Part shown: positions 14,692-25,625 of the stretch, piece by piece | Numbering within the stretch: position 1 is the first letter of the stretch | Layout: every line of letters starts with the position of its first letter | NCBI GenBank assembly: GCA_043228905.1 | Contig: JBHGNT010000022.1 | Location: 1,054,001 to 1,118,000 of the forward strand | Length of the DNA stretch: 64,000 nucleotides | From: Azolla caroliniana | Lineage: Eukaryota; Polypodiophyta | Reading direction: 5' to 3' | Notes under the pieces: generated by a model | What the model saw: only the letters and a program-made list of their open reading frames with translations | Databases searched by the model: none | What the model was told of the DNA's origin: nothing | Position numbers and translations under genes: made by a program

Positions 14692-15178
14692 TGTGAAGAA
14701 TAGTGCGCAATATCGCTCGGCCACAACCAAGTCTTGAATCATAGAAATGGGAATGAACAAGAGAGTACACAGAAACGGCACATGATGTTTACGTGGGAAA
14801 ACCCTAATAGGGAAAAAACCATGGGAGCCCACGGACTCCAACTATCACTATATGAGAGGAAAATACAAAGGCACAGAGGCAACGACCTCATGCTCGCGAT
14901 CTTTGTCAGATGGCGGTTACAACAGAGAGTGCTCATAACTACTCTCTTGCTCTCTCTATACAATAGTTAGGCACATACAACAATATGACAATAACAACAA
15001 CCTTTCAAAGTGATTGCCCTAAGTCATATTTATATTTATATGAACTTAGGACTATTTACAAATATAGCCTCAATAGGTTTACTCAAAACATATTTATAGA
15101 TATGTCTTCTCTTCCGGTTCTCACCGGGTCCTCTTTATTCATCATCGGATTCCATCCGAAGAGACCGATTTTCCAACA
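14692..15178 (-). repeat. Copia-A 3' LTR
   Basis: 487 bp. On the minus strand it begins TGTTGGAAAATC and ends CTTCACA. It is shorter than the 5' LTR mainly because it lacks one unit of the CCGGTTCTCACCGGGT-type repeat. A polypurine tract (plus-strand ATCTCCCCCTT, 15,179-15,189) adjoins it. Confidence 0.88.
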
Positions 15179-15186
15179 ATCTCCCC

Positions 15187-17214
15187 CTTCACTCCGGCAT
15201 GGGATATCTTGTTAGCCCAATCCGCTTTCGGCAAGCGCCCAGCTTGTTGGTTGTCAGGACCTTGGTCAGCATGTCCAACCTGTTCTCCTCCGTGTGGATC
15301 TTCGTCAGCGCGAATTGTTGATCTTCTACTCACTCTTGATCTTCTACTCTCTCCTCCGTGTGGTACCTCCGCTGGATATGTTTCGTTTGGGAATGGCAGG
15401 CCGCGTTCTTTGTAAGGTGGATGGCACTTTGATTGTCAAAGTAGAGCCGGTATTCCTCTTGTTGGATTCCTAGTTTTCCGATGAAGTCCTTCATCCAGAT
15501 TATCTCCTTACCGGCTTCTACAACTGCCATGTACTCCGCCTCCGTGGTTGATAATGCAACCGTCTTTTGCAACCTTGACTGCCATGAAACAACTCCCCCT
15601 ACATAAGTCATGACATATCCGGATGTAGACCGACTAGTATCCGCATAAGCCGACATATCCGAATCCGTGAATCCGTCAAGTTGGGGATTACCAGAGCTAA
15701 ACCGGAGGCACATACTGGAGGTGCTTTTCAAGTACTGGAGTATCCACTTGACCGCGTTCCACTGCTCTTTGCCGGGATTGCTCATGAAACGGCTCAGCAC
15801 TCCGACTGCACCGATATCCTACCGGGTACATACCATTGCGTACATCAAGCTCCCGACGATAGAGGCATATGGTATCTTCAGCATATCCGTCTTCTCCGCC
15901 TTTGTCCTCGGGCGTTGTTTTCCGGATAGCTTATAGTTTGCTGAAAGTGTCGATCTGACCGGTTTCGCCTCCGACATGTTGAACTATTGAAGCACCTTTA
16001 TCACGTACTTCTCCTTTGACAACCACACCAACTTCTTCGACCGGTCTCGGATGATGTGCATTCCCAATATCTATCTTGCCGGACCTGATTCTTTCATTGA
16101 GAAGGTCCAATTCAGAGCCTTCTTCAACATCTGAATCTTTCCTTGGTCTCATCCGACGATCAACATATCATCCACATATAGGAGGAGTATCAGGAAATCT
16201 CCTCTGTCAAATTTCTTCACAAACATGCAATGATCGGCTTGCGTTTTGTGGTACCCTTGGTCGGTCATGAAGGAGTCGAACTTCCGGTACCATTGCCGGG
16301 GGGCTTGCTTCAGTTCATATAGGCTCTTCTTCAGCGGGCACACCAGGTGCTCCTTCCCTTTCCTCTCAAACCCTTCTGGTTGGTGCATCTAGATCTCTTC
16401 TTCAAGGTCACCATGTAGGAATGTCGTCTTGACGTCCAGTAGCTCTACCTCGAGCCCCATGCTTGCTGCTATGCCCAATAACGTGCGGATGGATGTCATC
16501 TTTACTACCGGGGCAAAGATCTCATCGAAATCCACTCCTTTCTTCTGCTAGAAGCCCTTGACCACGATTCGGGCCTTATACCTGGGTGGATTTCTAGCAT
16601 CTCCCGGTTTCAACTTGTACACCCACTTATCCTAGAGTGCTCTCTTCCCTTTCGGCAACTTCGTTAGTCCATATGTGTGGTTCTCATGCAGGGAATCCAT
16701 CTCATCCTGCATGGCACTCAACCACTTGTGGCTGTGGGTGTCTCTCTTTGCTTCTTCGAAGCTTTCCGGCTCCCCCTGATCGGTTAGCAACACATGCTCT
16801 GCATCCCTGGTTTCTGAATGCTGGTTCCTCCATTTGATGCTCATCCGAATCTGATTCAGGATCTTGTCCGGTTCCGGTGTCTTCTTCTTCTTCTTCTTCT
16901 TCTTCTTCCGTCAGTTCGGTTTCTTGTCCATATCCGACCGGTTCATCGAGTGTCATCCAGTTACTGGCTAGCATCCGGTTTTCAACCATGTAAGTTCCTG
17001 TGTCCTCGAGTTGGTTTTCATTGAATGATCTGGAGTTCATCACCTTCTTCTCTAACTCTCAGTCGGCCATGGTTCTGTCTTCCATGAAGACTATGTCTCG
17101 ACTCTAGAACACCTTCTTGTTGACTAGATTCTACACCCGGTAACCGAACTCATCATTGTCGTATCCAAGGAATATGCATGGCCTGGACTTCGGATCCAGC
17201 CTTGCTCTCTTGTC
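15187..17214 (-). pseudogene. Copia-A pol, 3' part: RT and RNase H
   Basis: Read on the minus strand. An acidic linker with a run of Glu (about 16,870-16,915) is followed by RT with FEEAKRDTHSHKWLSAMQDE near 16,740, LKQAPRQWYRKF near 16,290 and catalytic LLLYVDDMLIVG near 16,155. RNase H follows with SGYVMTYVGG, STTEAEYM and TKHIQRRYH between 15,350 and 15,640. Stops and frameshifts interrupt it, including between YVDD and RNase H. The part next to copia-B (about 17,050-17,214) is the end of the integrase region. Confidence 0.85.
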
Positions 17215-17219
17215 CTTTG

Positions 17220-17660
17220 TGTTTAGTGGCAAGCTCAACCGGTTCTGGATCAGCTGAATAAGCCTGAGCTGGATCGGCATCCGGAAGCATGAGCCGGATC
17301 GGTGAGCCGGTGAGCAAGCGAGCCGGTGAGCTGGGGAGCCGGTTAGCCGGATTAAGCAGTAACCGGAAACCTAGTAGCAGCCTAGACTACTAGGTAGTTA
17401 ATGTCTCATAGTTAGTGTGAGACGCTCATGTGAGCATTGAAGTACACCGCACTTCTGTCAGTCCTCTTAGGACTTGTATAAATAGTGTTGTTGAGCACGT
17501 TGTATATACAGAGAATTTTACAGAGTGGTTGATAATAGATTTAAGTTGTTCTACTCTTTCTCTATCTCTCCGGCGTACCTTCTGTGTGTTAATCTCTCTC
17601 TCTCTTTGTTGCTATCCAGCTAAGCCGGTTGTCTAACGCTTCCGCACCTTCGTTTTTACA
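17220..17660 (+). repeat. Copia-B 5' LTR
   Basis: 441 bp from TGTTTAGTGGCAAGCTC to CGTTTTTACA. A TATA box (CTTGTATAAATAGTG, about 17,472-17,486) is present. The first bases differ slightly from the 3' LTR, which reads TGTTGAGCGGCAAGC. Confidence 0.9.
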
Positions 17661-17672
17661 TGGTATCAGAGT
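17661..17672 (+). other. Copia-B primer-binding site
   Basis: TGGTATCAGAGT begins directly at the LTR end, matching the initiator tRNA-Met-type plant copia site except at the last base. Confidence 0.88.
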
Positions 17673-17752
17673 GCGAGGGTTGAGAACCTCTACAGGCGAC
17701 ATCAGCATCTAGAGACAAACCCTAAGACCGAGTAAGAACATGAAGAGAAGTG

Positions 17753-18705
17753 ATGGACAGAGGAATGGCTAGCTCACTCCCGGTGGAGAAGCTCGACAGA
17801 TCCAACTACGCATCTTGGTCATACAAGTTGCACCAATACTTGGTTGGACATGGTTACTGGAGCTTTGTTGACAGAGCTAACGACACAACACATGATGCGG
17901 CACACAAGGACTTCCCAGTGTGGGAACAAGCGGCAAGCAGAGTAATGTACTGCTTTGCGTCCAGTGTCAGAGACCAACTGCTGAGCCATGTCCGAGATGC
18001 CAAGACACCAAAAGAAGCACTACGGCCCGGAAGCTGCAACTTCGACAGGAGTTGAGCAATGTCCAATAGAAGGACATGTCGGTAGCCCATTACATGGCCC
18101 AAATCAAAGAGATTTGTGACTCACTTGCCTCTATCAACGTGACTCTAGAGGAAGATGAGATGGTGCGGATCAGTCCTGGGGGCCTAGCGTCTAAGTTCAG
18201 AGCGTTCCGAATGGCGGTATGTACAAGGGAGAATACGCCGTCATTTTTCGACTTATAGTCGATGCTCCTTGTAGAGGAGAACCACGCCGGTGCGTCAACA
18301 AGTGCACCCACCGGCAGTCATATGCTGTACACGGAGGAAGATCGGCCCCGTGGGCGTGGTGGACGAGGCGGGTCAGCTCGCAATGGTAGCGGCCGGCAAG
18401 AGCAGGACCGAAGGCAAAGAGAGCATGTCGACAACAATTCTAGACCCTCCACAAGTAGGGGGAGTCAAGGCGGCGCCGAAGGCCGGCAAGCAAAGGCCAA
18501 CACAGAATGCTGGTACTGTGGTAAAAAGGGCCTCAGAGAAAGCGAGTGTTGGAAGAAGCGCGCCGATTCGGACAGATCCGGATCCGGCAAGGCTGACAGA
18601 GAGAATCGACAATACTTGCACTACGTAGAAGGATCGAGAGGATCCAAAACCGGAAAAGCTGGTAAAGGGCCAACCTTGGTGATGAAACACGGCCTAACTC
18701 GATGA
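17753..18705 (+). pseudogene. Copia-B gag
   Basis: Starts near ATG 17,753 with MDRGMASSLPVEKLDRSNYA, the N-terminal pattern of UBN2/DUF4219-type copia gag. Stops near 18,053 and 18,257 split it. The third segment has a basic Gly/Arg region and a zinc knuckle read CWYCGKKGLRESEC near 18,510-18,550. The expected His is Leu, so the metal site is damaged. It is otherwise of typical length. Confidence 0.85.
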
Positions 18706-21700
18706 AGAAGACCACTTCCAAATCGGAGGAAGTGTGGTACGTCGATTCCGCCACAAAGAGTGGTTCTCTTTCTTGGAGAAACCAGAACAACCGGGAGTCA
18801 TTGAAACCGGAGATGACACTCCTCACCCAATCGTGCATGTTGGAGAAGTCCCTTTGAGCCACGTTGGACAAAGGGGGAAGCTGATGAACGTATTACACGT
18901 TCCGACTATCACGAAGAACCTGGTGTCAGTCGGTCAGATCGTTGACCAGGGGATGCAGGTGCGGTTTACGCACCTTGGGTGCTTCATCGAGGAAGAGGGC
19001 CAGATTATTGCGCAAGGGTGCAGAGATGGGAGGATGTTCATCCTCGACACTAATGACGTCGGCACCGCTCTGTTTGCCAAAGGACAAAATATTGAATCGG
19101 ATATTGATCTCTAGCACAAGCAGATCGGCCATGTCAATTACCGAAGGCTTCAAGACCTGCAAATGAAACATGTTGTTTTCGGTTTGCCGAAGTTTAGTGG
19201 TTGGAAGGTCCAAATATGTGAAGCCTGCCAACTCGAGAAGCAACACCGGCTTCCATTCCCCACTGAACGAAACCATAGCCGTAACAAGCTTGACCTTATT
19301 CATTCGGATGTATGGGGACCGGTACAGAATGTTAGTCTTGGCGGGAGTCGATACTTCATCTCCTTCATTGACGACTACATCTGACACACATGGATCTACC
19401 TCATTGAGCGGATGAGCGAAGTCTTCGAGTGTTTCCGGAACCTGCAAAGCCTGGTTGAACGGGAAACGGAGAGGAAGATCAAGTGCCTGCGGTCGGATGA
19501 CGGAAAAGAATATTTTTCTAGCCAAATTCAACAGTTATCTGCAGCAGAACGGAATTCGGAGAGAATTCAGCTGTAGGTACACGCCGGAGCAAAATGGTGT
19601 GGCCGAAAGGAAGAACATGCCCCATTTCTACTGGGCTGAGGCAGTCTGGACGGCCGTCTACATCCAAAACCGGATCGGTGACAAGGTGTCCGCGCATGAG
19701 CTGTATTTCGGGCGCAAGCCGAATTTGAGACACCTTCGGATATTCGGTAGCACTGTATATGTGCATGTGACGGATGAGGAGCGGAGGAACTTAGATGCCA
19801 AGTCAGAGAAATATATCCTGGTTGGTTACCTGCATGAGCAAAAGGGGTATAAGTGTAATAAACCCCGGACGAAGCATGTCAGAGTCAGCCGGGATGTTGA
19901 GTTTGAGGAGACCTCATCATGTTATGCCTTACCAGCTTCGACTTCCGACCCTGACCCGATACCGGAGGATGAGGCTAGTGAGCTTGAGCCGGTCCAGTTA
20001 GAAGACGAAGGGTTAGAGACTCAAAATGTGAGTCTGGAATCATTTTGGTTGAGCGGGCCGAACGAGCGGCTGAGTCGGGATGACCAGTCGGATGAGGAAC
20101 CGGCGAGTAGTAGAGACTCTGTCGTGCTCTCCCTGCGCAAGGAACCAAGGAGACGATTCATGTGCAAAGAGAAGGGTCCGAAGAAGAAGATGCCGGAATA
20201 CGAAACTGGCAACGGTCAGTCGGATCGGAGCGAATCTGACTCTTGAAAGAATGAAGGTAGATCTTCGGGAACGAAGTCTGAACCGGCCAAGAAGGGCCTC
20301 AAACCAGGTAACGATAAGTTACGCCGGTCTTCCCGCCAGAAGAACCCCGTGACACGGTACGGGTACAATGAGTACATGGGGCATCACTATGCGTACATGA
20401 CCAAGGTGGCGGAAGTGCGTGAGCCGGAGAGCTACGCAGACGCGACAAAGGATGCAAATTGGCGTGCCACTATGGAGGAAGAAATGCGGGCATTTGATGC
20501 CAACGACAAATGGGACCTAGTTGACGCTCCCCGACACTGTAAATTGATCGGATGTAAGTGGGTGTACAAGGTAAAGTACAATGCTGATGGTTCGGTTAAC
20601 CAGTACAAGGCCTAGTTAGTGGCGAAGGGATATGTGCAGACCCACAGAATCGACTACAACGAGACCTTTGCTCCGGTAGCGAAGATGACGACGGTTCGTG
20701 TGGTGCTGGCGGTTGTTGCGGCCAGGGGGTGGTATCTTCACCAGATGGACATGAAGAATGAATTTCTTCAAGGTGATCTTGAAGAAGAGGTCTTTATGAC
20801 CCAATCCCCCGGTTTCCAGTCGGAGATGAACAAGTCGGCAGTATGCCGGTTGAAGAAGTCACTTTATGGCCCGAAGCAAGCCCCCCGAACTTGGAATGCG
20901 AAGATCACGCACCGGTTGCGTAAGATGGGGTTTGCGGCCTCCAAGTCTAACTCTTCGTTGTTCATCTGGCAAGGTCCGGATGGTCCGGTTTGCATCTTGT
21001 TGTATGTTGATGATCTAGTCATCACCGGACCCGGACTCAAAGACATCAGCCGAGTCAAGTCCAGCTGTCGGAAGCATCTGAGATGAAGGACCTTCACTAT
21101 TTCCTTGGGATCGAGGTGATCCGAATCCCCGAGGGCATATTGCTCTCACAAAGACACTATGTGTTGAATATGTTGTACAAGTTCGGCATGACGGAATGCC
21201 GATCGATCTCCACACCCCTGGACCGGAACCAGAAGCTCCGTCCCGACTTCGAACCAGCCTGCGATGACAAGCGGTTCCGACAAATGGTCGGAAGCCCTAT
21301 ATATTTGAAAATCACCCAACCCGACATCAGTTATATTGTCGGCGTGATAAGCCAATATATGCAGAAGCCGACCTTGGAGCACTTTCTGTGCGCGCATCGA
21401 ATTTTGCAATATGTGAGCGGCACGAAGGACCAGGGACTGTTATACCAGCATGGTATAACCGAAGAGCTAGTCGGCTACACTGATGCCGATTGGGCAGGCG
21501 ATGCATCGGATCGCCGATCCACTTTCGGATATATGTTTTCCATTGGTAGCGCGGTTGTTGCGTGGAGCAGCAAAAAGCAGCCAATAGTGGCCCTTTCGAG
21601 GACTGAGGCTGAATACCGGGACGCTACCTATGCCACCTGTGAAGCCATTTGGCTTCGGTGACCTACGGATCCAGGTGTCGACCCCGATCATGATCTATTG

Positions 21701-22194
21701 CGACAACGTAAGCAGCATGCAACTCGCCAAGAACCCCGTATTCCATGCTCGCACGAAGCACATAGAAGTGCACTACCACTTTGTGCGTGAGCGTGTCCTA
21801 AGCGGTGAAGTCGAACTTCGGTATGTTCATATGGATCGGCAAGTTGCTGACATCTTCACCAAACCACTCGGATAGGACAAGTTGCAGCACTTCACCGAAA
21901 TGCTTGGTGTTCAACATCTCGACGTGCCACACTTGAGTGGGAGAACGGGCAAAGACACCGGAACAGGCAAACGCAAAGAAACTACCAAAACGGGCAAAGG
22001 CAAAGAAATTGCCGATTGTGTCGGTGAGGGAAGAACCGACAAAGGGAGAGACAAGAAGAAGAAAGGAGCCCAACAGAGTCAAGAAGGACAAAGCCGACCG
22101 GAAGAAGAAGGCCAAGACCCAGACATGGTCTGATGTGGTGAAGGGCCTGGAACTGGAAGTCGAATCAGGAGTGACCGATTCAGACAAGAGCTAG
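18706..22194 (+). pseudogene. Copia-B pol: protease, integrase, RT, RNase H
   Basis: Domains in order: a protease region (18,734-19,110) ending in a pre-integrase domain; integrase with CEACQLEKQ near 19,220 and DLIHSDVWGP near 19,290; a stop near 19,381; YTPEQNGVAERKN near 19,580, which runs directly into MPHFYWAEAV because about 20 residues are missing; RT from 20,349, with a TAG at 20,613-20,615 just before LVAKGY and catalytic LLYVDDLVITG near 21,000. A frameshift near 21,080 precedes the RNase H region, which holds GYTDADWAGD near 21,475 and TKHIEVHYHF near 21,760, with another frameshift near 21,650. The tail at 21,882-22,194 is Lys/Glu-rich. Confidence 0.88.
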
Positions 22195-22524
22195 AACGAA
22201 TCGGAGACAACCGATTCGGTTCAACAGAAGGATTCGGAAGAACAAGATCAATTCAAGGCCAAGAGGACGAGAAGATAGTCAAAGTCGACGCCAACACGAA
22301 GGAATCGGAGAATCAGCAAGCATCGAAGTCACAGCAGCGAGGGAGCTGAATTGGGCTTGTTCAGCAGACAAGCCGACCGAGGAGGTCGAGGTACGCAGAA
22401 TCAAAAGGGTCACGACAAACTGAACCGAACCGGACGACGAGCGCGATCGAGGCAGATTGACGCCAGAAGGAGCCGGGTGGAAGGACTGGCTGCCATGGAG
22501 ACTGACACTACGATCCGACCTCAA

Positions 22525-22542
22525 GTTAAGCTTGAGGGGGAG
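22525..22542 (+). other. Copia-B polypurine tract
   Basis: AAGCTTGAGGGGGAG ends exactly at the TGTTGAG start of the 3' LTR. This is the plus-strand priming site. Confidence 0.85.
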
Positions 22543-22895
22543 TGTTGAGCGGCAAGCTCAACCGGATCCGGATCGGCTGAATAAGCCTGAGCCGGATCGG
22601 TGAGCAAGCGAGCTTGGGAGCTCGGGAGCTGGTTAGCCGGATCAAGCAGTAACCGGAAGCCTAGTAGCAGCCTAGACTAGTAGGTAGTTAATGTCTCGTA
22701 GTTAGTGTCAGACACTTGTGTGAGCATTGAAGTACACCGCACTTCTGTCAGTCCTCTTACAAAGAATTTTACAAAATTGTTGATAATAGATTTAAGTTGT
22801 TCTACTATTTCTCTGTCTCTCCTGCGTACCTTCTGTGTGTTAATCTCTCTCTCTCTATTGCTATCTGGCTAAGCCGGCGCACCTTCGTTTTTACA
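22543..22895 (+). repeat. Copia-B 3' LTR, internally deleted
   Basis: 353 bp, 88 bp shorter than the 5' LTR. Among the missing parts is the segment after CAGTCCTCTTA that carries the TATA box in the 5' LTR. Ends CGTTTTTACA. Confidence 0.9.
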
Positions 22896-22900
22896 GTTTG

Positions 22901-23174
22901 CAACATGCACATATGCAAGACACTCGAACACCTTCATAAGCTGGTAAGATACATCTTTACCGTTCCATACTTTCTGAGGTGAGTCTCCTTCCAAGGGTGT
23001 TGAGGTTGTTCGCTATAGGTTGCCATTGTCAGTGCCTCAGCCCAGACTTGGGTAACATCATCTAGCCAACCAGTTGATATCAGGTTCAGTCGAACCTTCG
23101 GAACGTGTCAGACATCCTTTAGGAGGGACGCTCTGGAATTGACAACCCACGTTGTTTCATTGCCGACAAGGTTT
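22901..23174 (-). pseudogene. Copia-A integrase and protease remnants between two insertions
   Basis: The left part continues the integrase C-terminal coding interrupted by copia-B. The sequence GCAACATGCACATATGCAAG follows copia-B, where the equivalent phrase in copia-D is near 38,500. An internal deletion then joins this to pre-integrase and protease sequence reaching the solo LTR at 23,175. The integrase catalytic core is absent. Confidence 0.7.
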
Positions 23175-23603
23175 TGTCATGATATGGCAAGACTCGAACC
23201 CATGACCTTTTGTTATATGGGTCAAGATCTTGACCATTATACCATCTATTGTAATACGTAGGATATTATTTTCATTTAAGTTTTATTATAGGAAATTAAT
23301 GTATATTCCAGATTTCTCTAAAACATTCTCGAAGCTTCAGGACTCTTCCTGAGAACACTATAAAAGGAGGCACAAGGCATTATGTTGAACCAAATTGGTT
23401 CAATGCGAGTCTTAAGCCTCATAGCCATTTTGTACTTACTCTTCATATAATATATCATCTGTTATCATGATCTCTCTCTCTCTCTCTCTCTCCTCTTCTC
23501 TCTCCCTCTCTCGGGAGTCTTACGCAGTCTCGTCCTCTTAGTACTAATAGTACTTCCCTTCTCCAGTACTAATTCTCTCTTTGTTTTAGTGCTATTCTTG
23601 ACA
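23175..23603. mobile_element. Solo LTR with perfect 5-bp target duplication
   Basis: 429 bp beginning TGTCATGATATGG and ending ATTCTTGACA, flanked on both sides by GGTTT (23,170-23,174 and 23,604-23,608). It interrupts copia-A between protease and gag. The element orientation is unknown. It contains a tRNA-like segment on the minus strand (23,184-23,246), a CT microsatellite (about 23,471-23,493), and no coding. It is probably the remnant of a gypsy-type element after LTR recombination. Confidence 0.88.
23184..23246 (-). other. tRNA-like Pol III A/B-box module in the solo LTR
   Basis: On the minus strand, TGGTATAATGG (23,234-23,244) fits the Pol III A-box consensus completely. GGTTCGAGTCT (23,190-23,200) fits the B box at 10 of 11 positions. 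Their starts are 44 nt apart, the spacing found in real tRNA genes. The rest does not fold into a convincing tRNA, so this is not called a tRNA gene. Confidence 0.6.
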
Positions 23604-23608
23604 GGTTT

Positions 23609-24495
23609 AACTCATTCTCTTCGGTAATGAGCATCAGTTCTTCTTCACTTGTCGCGATCGCCGATGTTCCCTTCCTCTCCAGTCCGAACCGTTTCGGTTT
23701 GAACTCTTCTTCGAATCGGTGGTGCCGGTTTCTTTGTCTTTCCGGAAATGATGACAATTCTTCTGGAAGTGCCCCGGCTTCCCACAGTAGAAGCAAGTAG
23801 GCCTCCCCCTTGACTTCAACCTTGTCCCGGACTTGTCCTGGTTTTGGGGACTCCGATACCGGCCTCTTCCCCGGTTGTGGTCATCTTTCGTGACCAAGGC
23901 CTTTGGATCGGTTCTGGACTCCCGGTCCTTTTGGCGAGCTTCTTCATCTAACAAGCTTGATTTTACCTTTGGTAGGGACAACTGTTTTACTTCCGGCTCG
24001 GCATTGCCCATCGTGACAACTAACGTCTCCCAACTGTCCAGGAGGGAACCGAGCAGGAGCAATGCCAGTACCTCATCGGCGAGAGGTAATTCCAATGAGG
24101 ATGCCTGGTGTATTAGCCCCTGGAAGACATTCATGTTCTCCGCCATACTGGAGACGTCCTGGTACCGGAGCCTCACTAGTTTCTGGAATACCGAAACCCG
24201 ATTAACGACATTCTTGTTCTGGAACATGATGTCGATCTTCCCCCTAGAGTTCTTAAGCCTTGCTCTCTTCATTGAAGTTGTTGTACAAACTCATGTTGAT
24301 GAAGCACCAGATGTATGACGTCGTCTTCATGTGCATCACCTCCCACACTGTGGCGTCAATCTTATCCGGTCTCTTGTCCTCGAACTGAACCGGCAACCAA
24401 AGATCTTTAACCAACAACACATCCCTCATCTTCGACTTCCACACTAAGTAGTTGGAGCCGGTGAGCTTGAACATGCCGCCGAACGATTCTTCCAT
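23609..24495 (-). pseudogene. Copia-A gag with intact CCHC knuckle
   Basis: Starts at ATG 24,493-24,495 just after the primer site, beginning MEESFGGMFKLTGSNY, then DLWLPVQF and MKTTSYIWCFI as in UBN2-type copia gag. A frameshift near 24,260 splits it. The second part carries LLLLGSLLDSWETLVV and a CFYCGKPGHFQKNC zinc knuckle (about 23,780), where all four metal ligands are kept. Gag forms the virus-like particle and binds element RNA. Protease coding would follow but is cut by the solo LTR. Confidence 0.85.
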
Positions 24496-24504
24496 TTCTT
24501 GTGT

Positions 24505-24522
24505 TGTTCGCTCTGATACTAG
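24505..24522 (-). other. Copia-A primer-binding site
   Basis: On the minus strand, TAGTATCAGAGCGAAC lies a few bases downstream of the 5' LTR end. It differs by one base from TGGTATCAGAGC, the usual plant copia site complementary to initiator tRNA-Met. Confidence 0.8.
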
Positions 24523-24524
24523 TT

Positions 24525-25055
24525 TGTGAAGAATAGTGCGCAATATTGCTCGGCCACAACCAAGTATTGAATCACAGAAATGGGAATGAACAAGAGAGTA
24601 CACAGAAATGGCACATGATGTTTACGTGGAAAAACCCTAATAGGGAAAAAACCACGGGAGCCCACGAACTCCAACTACCACTATATGAGAGGATAATACA
24701 AAGTGGAGGCATAGAGGCAACAACCTCTTGCTCGCGATCTTCACCAGACGGCGGTTACAATAGAGAGTGCTCATAGCTACCCTCTCGCTCTCTCTGTACA
24801 ATAGTTAGGCACATACAACAATATGACAACAACAACAACCTTTCAAAGTGATTGCCCTAAGTCATATTTATACTTATATGAACTTAGGGCTATTTACAAA
24901 CATAGCCTCAATAGGCTTACTCAAAACATATTTACATATATGTCTTCTCTTCCGGTTCTCACCGGGTCTCCTCCGGTTTCTGGATCTCTTCCGGTTCTCA
25001 CCGGGTCCTCTTTATTCATCACCTGATCCCATCCGAAGACACTGATTTCCCAACA
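24525..25055 (-). repeat. Copia-A 5' LTR
   Basis: 531 bp, beginning TGTTGGGAAATC and ending CTTCACA on the minus strand. It resembles the 3' LTR at 14,692-15,178 throughout but carries an extra repeat unit of about 40 bp near 24,965-25,005. Confidence 0.88.
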
Positions 25056-25060
25056 CATTC

Positions 25061-25330
25061 GACTAAGGAACCTTGAACTCTCAAGAGCTCTTGAGTTTGA
25101 AGACCATTTGACTCTGACTTACCTTTGACTATGCCTTCTGTTCGACTCTAGAGCGCTTTCGACTTTGAATTACATTCAAGTCTGGAGAGCCTCGATTATG
25201 CTCTCTCTTCGGCTCTAAAGAACCTTCGAATCTAAGGAGCGTTTGACTCCGAAGAGCCTTAAAGTGTGAAGAGATTTTACTCTCAGTAGTTTCGAGTCAC
25301 CAAGCATCCCATTCTCTCGGTTCAAGTCTT
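25061..25330. repeat. Degenerate TTCGACTC-type repeat
   Basis: Copies of a short phrase close to TTCGACTCTGAAGAGC recur at irregular 20-45 bp intervals. A copy also lies left of copia-A at about 14,665, so copia-A inserted inside this array. The repeat is too decayed for a firm unit length. Confidence 0.55.
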
Positions 25331-25625
25331 TGATGGTCTAGCTCAAATTTCACAAGCATGTGTGTATCTTCATGACATAAATTTGGTGAACTTCACGAGA
25401 AAAAAATGTTAGGCAAGGGTGTCATAGCATTTATATTTTGTTGATCTTCATGCTATAATACAACTTCAATACCTAAGCCATGTGATCAAGGGTTAGGGCT
25501 CTCGGAGAATTAGCAATGAAATAACGTTGAATATAATAAATAGGTTTTCTTGAGTTACATAGAACCAAACATTGAAGATTGATTTTTGCAATGTATTATC
25601 ATACCTTTGTCTTTTAACCATCTTG
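25331..25625. other. Spacer with no gene seen
   Basis: AT-rich sequence between the degenerate repeat and the chromovirus remnant. It may be 3' untranslated sequence of that element, but no LTR boundary was recognised. Confidence 0.4.

Larger units (their letters stand above)
17220..22895 (+). mobile_element. Copia-B: Ty1/copia element nested in copia-A
   Basis: A plus-strand element in the integrase region of copia-A. The flanks CTTTG (17,215-17,219) and GTTTG (22,896-22,900) are a target duplication with one mismatch, and copia-A coding resumes after it. It has both LTRs, a perfect-start primer site and a clear polypurine tract. Gag and pol are in the usual copia order (gag, protease, integrase, RT, RNase H) but broken by stops, frameshifts and a deletion. 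Copia-E, copia-G and the fragment at 44,345-45,162 belong to the same LTR family. Confidence 0.92.
14692..25055 (-). mobile_element. Copia-A: Ty1/copia element (Tnt1/Tork-like), host of two insertions
   Basis: A minus-strand element flanked by CATTT (14,687-14,691) and CATTC (25,056-25,060), a target duplication with one mismatch. Inside are two LTRs, a primer site, a polypurine tract, gag, and pol remnants. Copia-B (17,220-22,895) and a solo LTR (23,175-23,603) are inserted into it. Compared with the related copia-D, most of the integrase core is deleted: near 23,050 a sequence matching copia-D at about 38,640 runs directly into one matching about 39,350. It could not integrate on its own even before the nested insertions. 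Confidence 0.9.
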
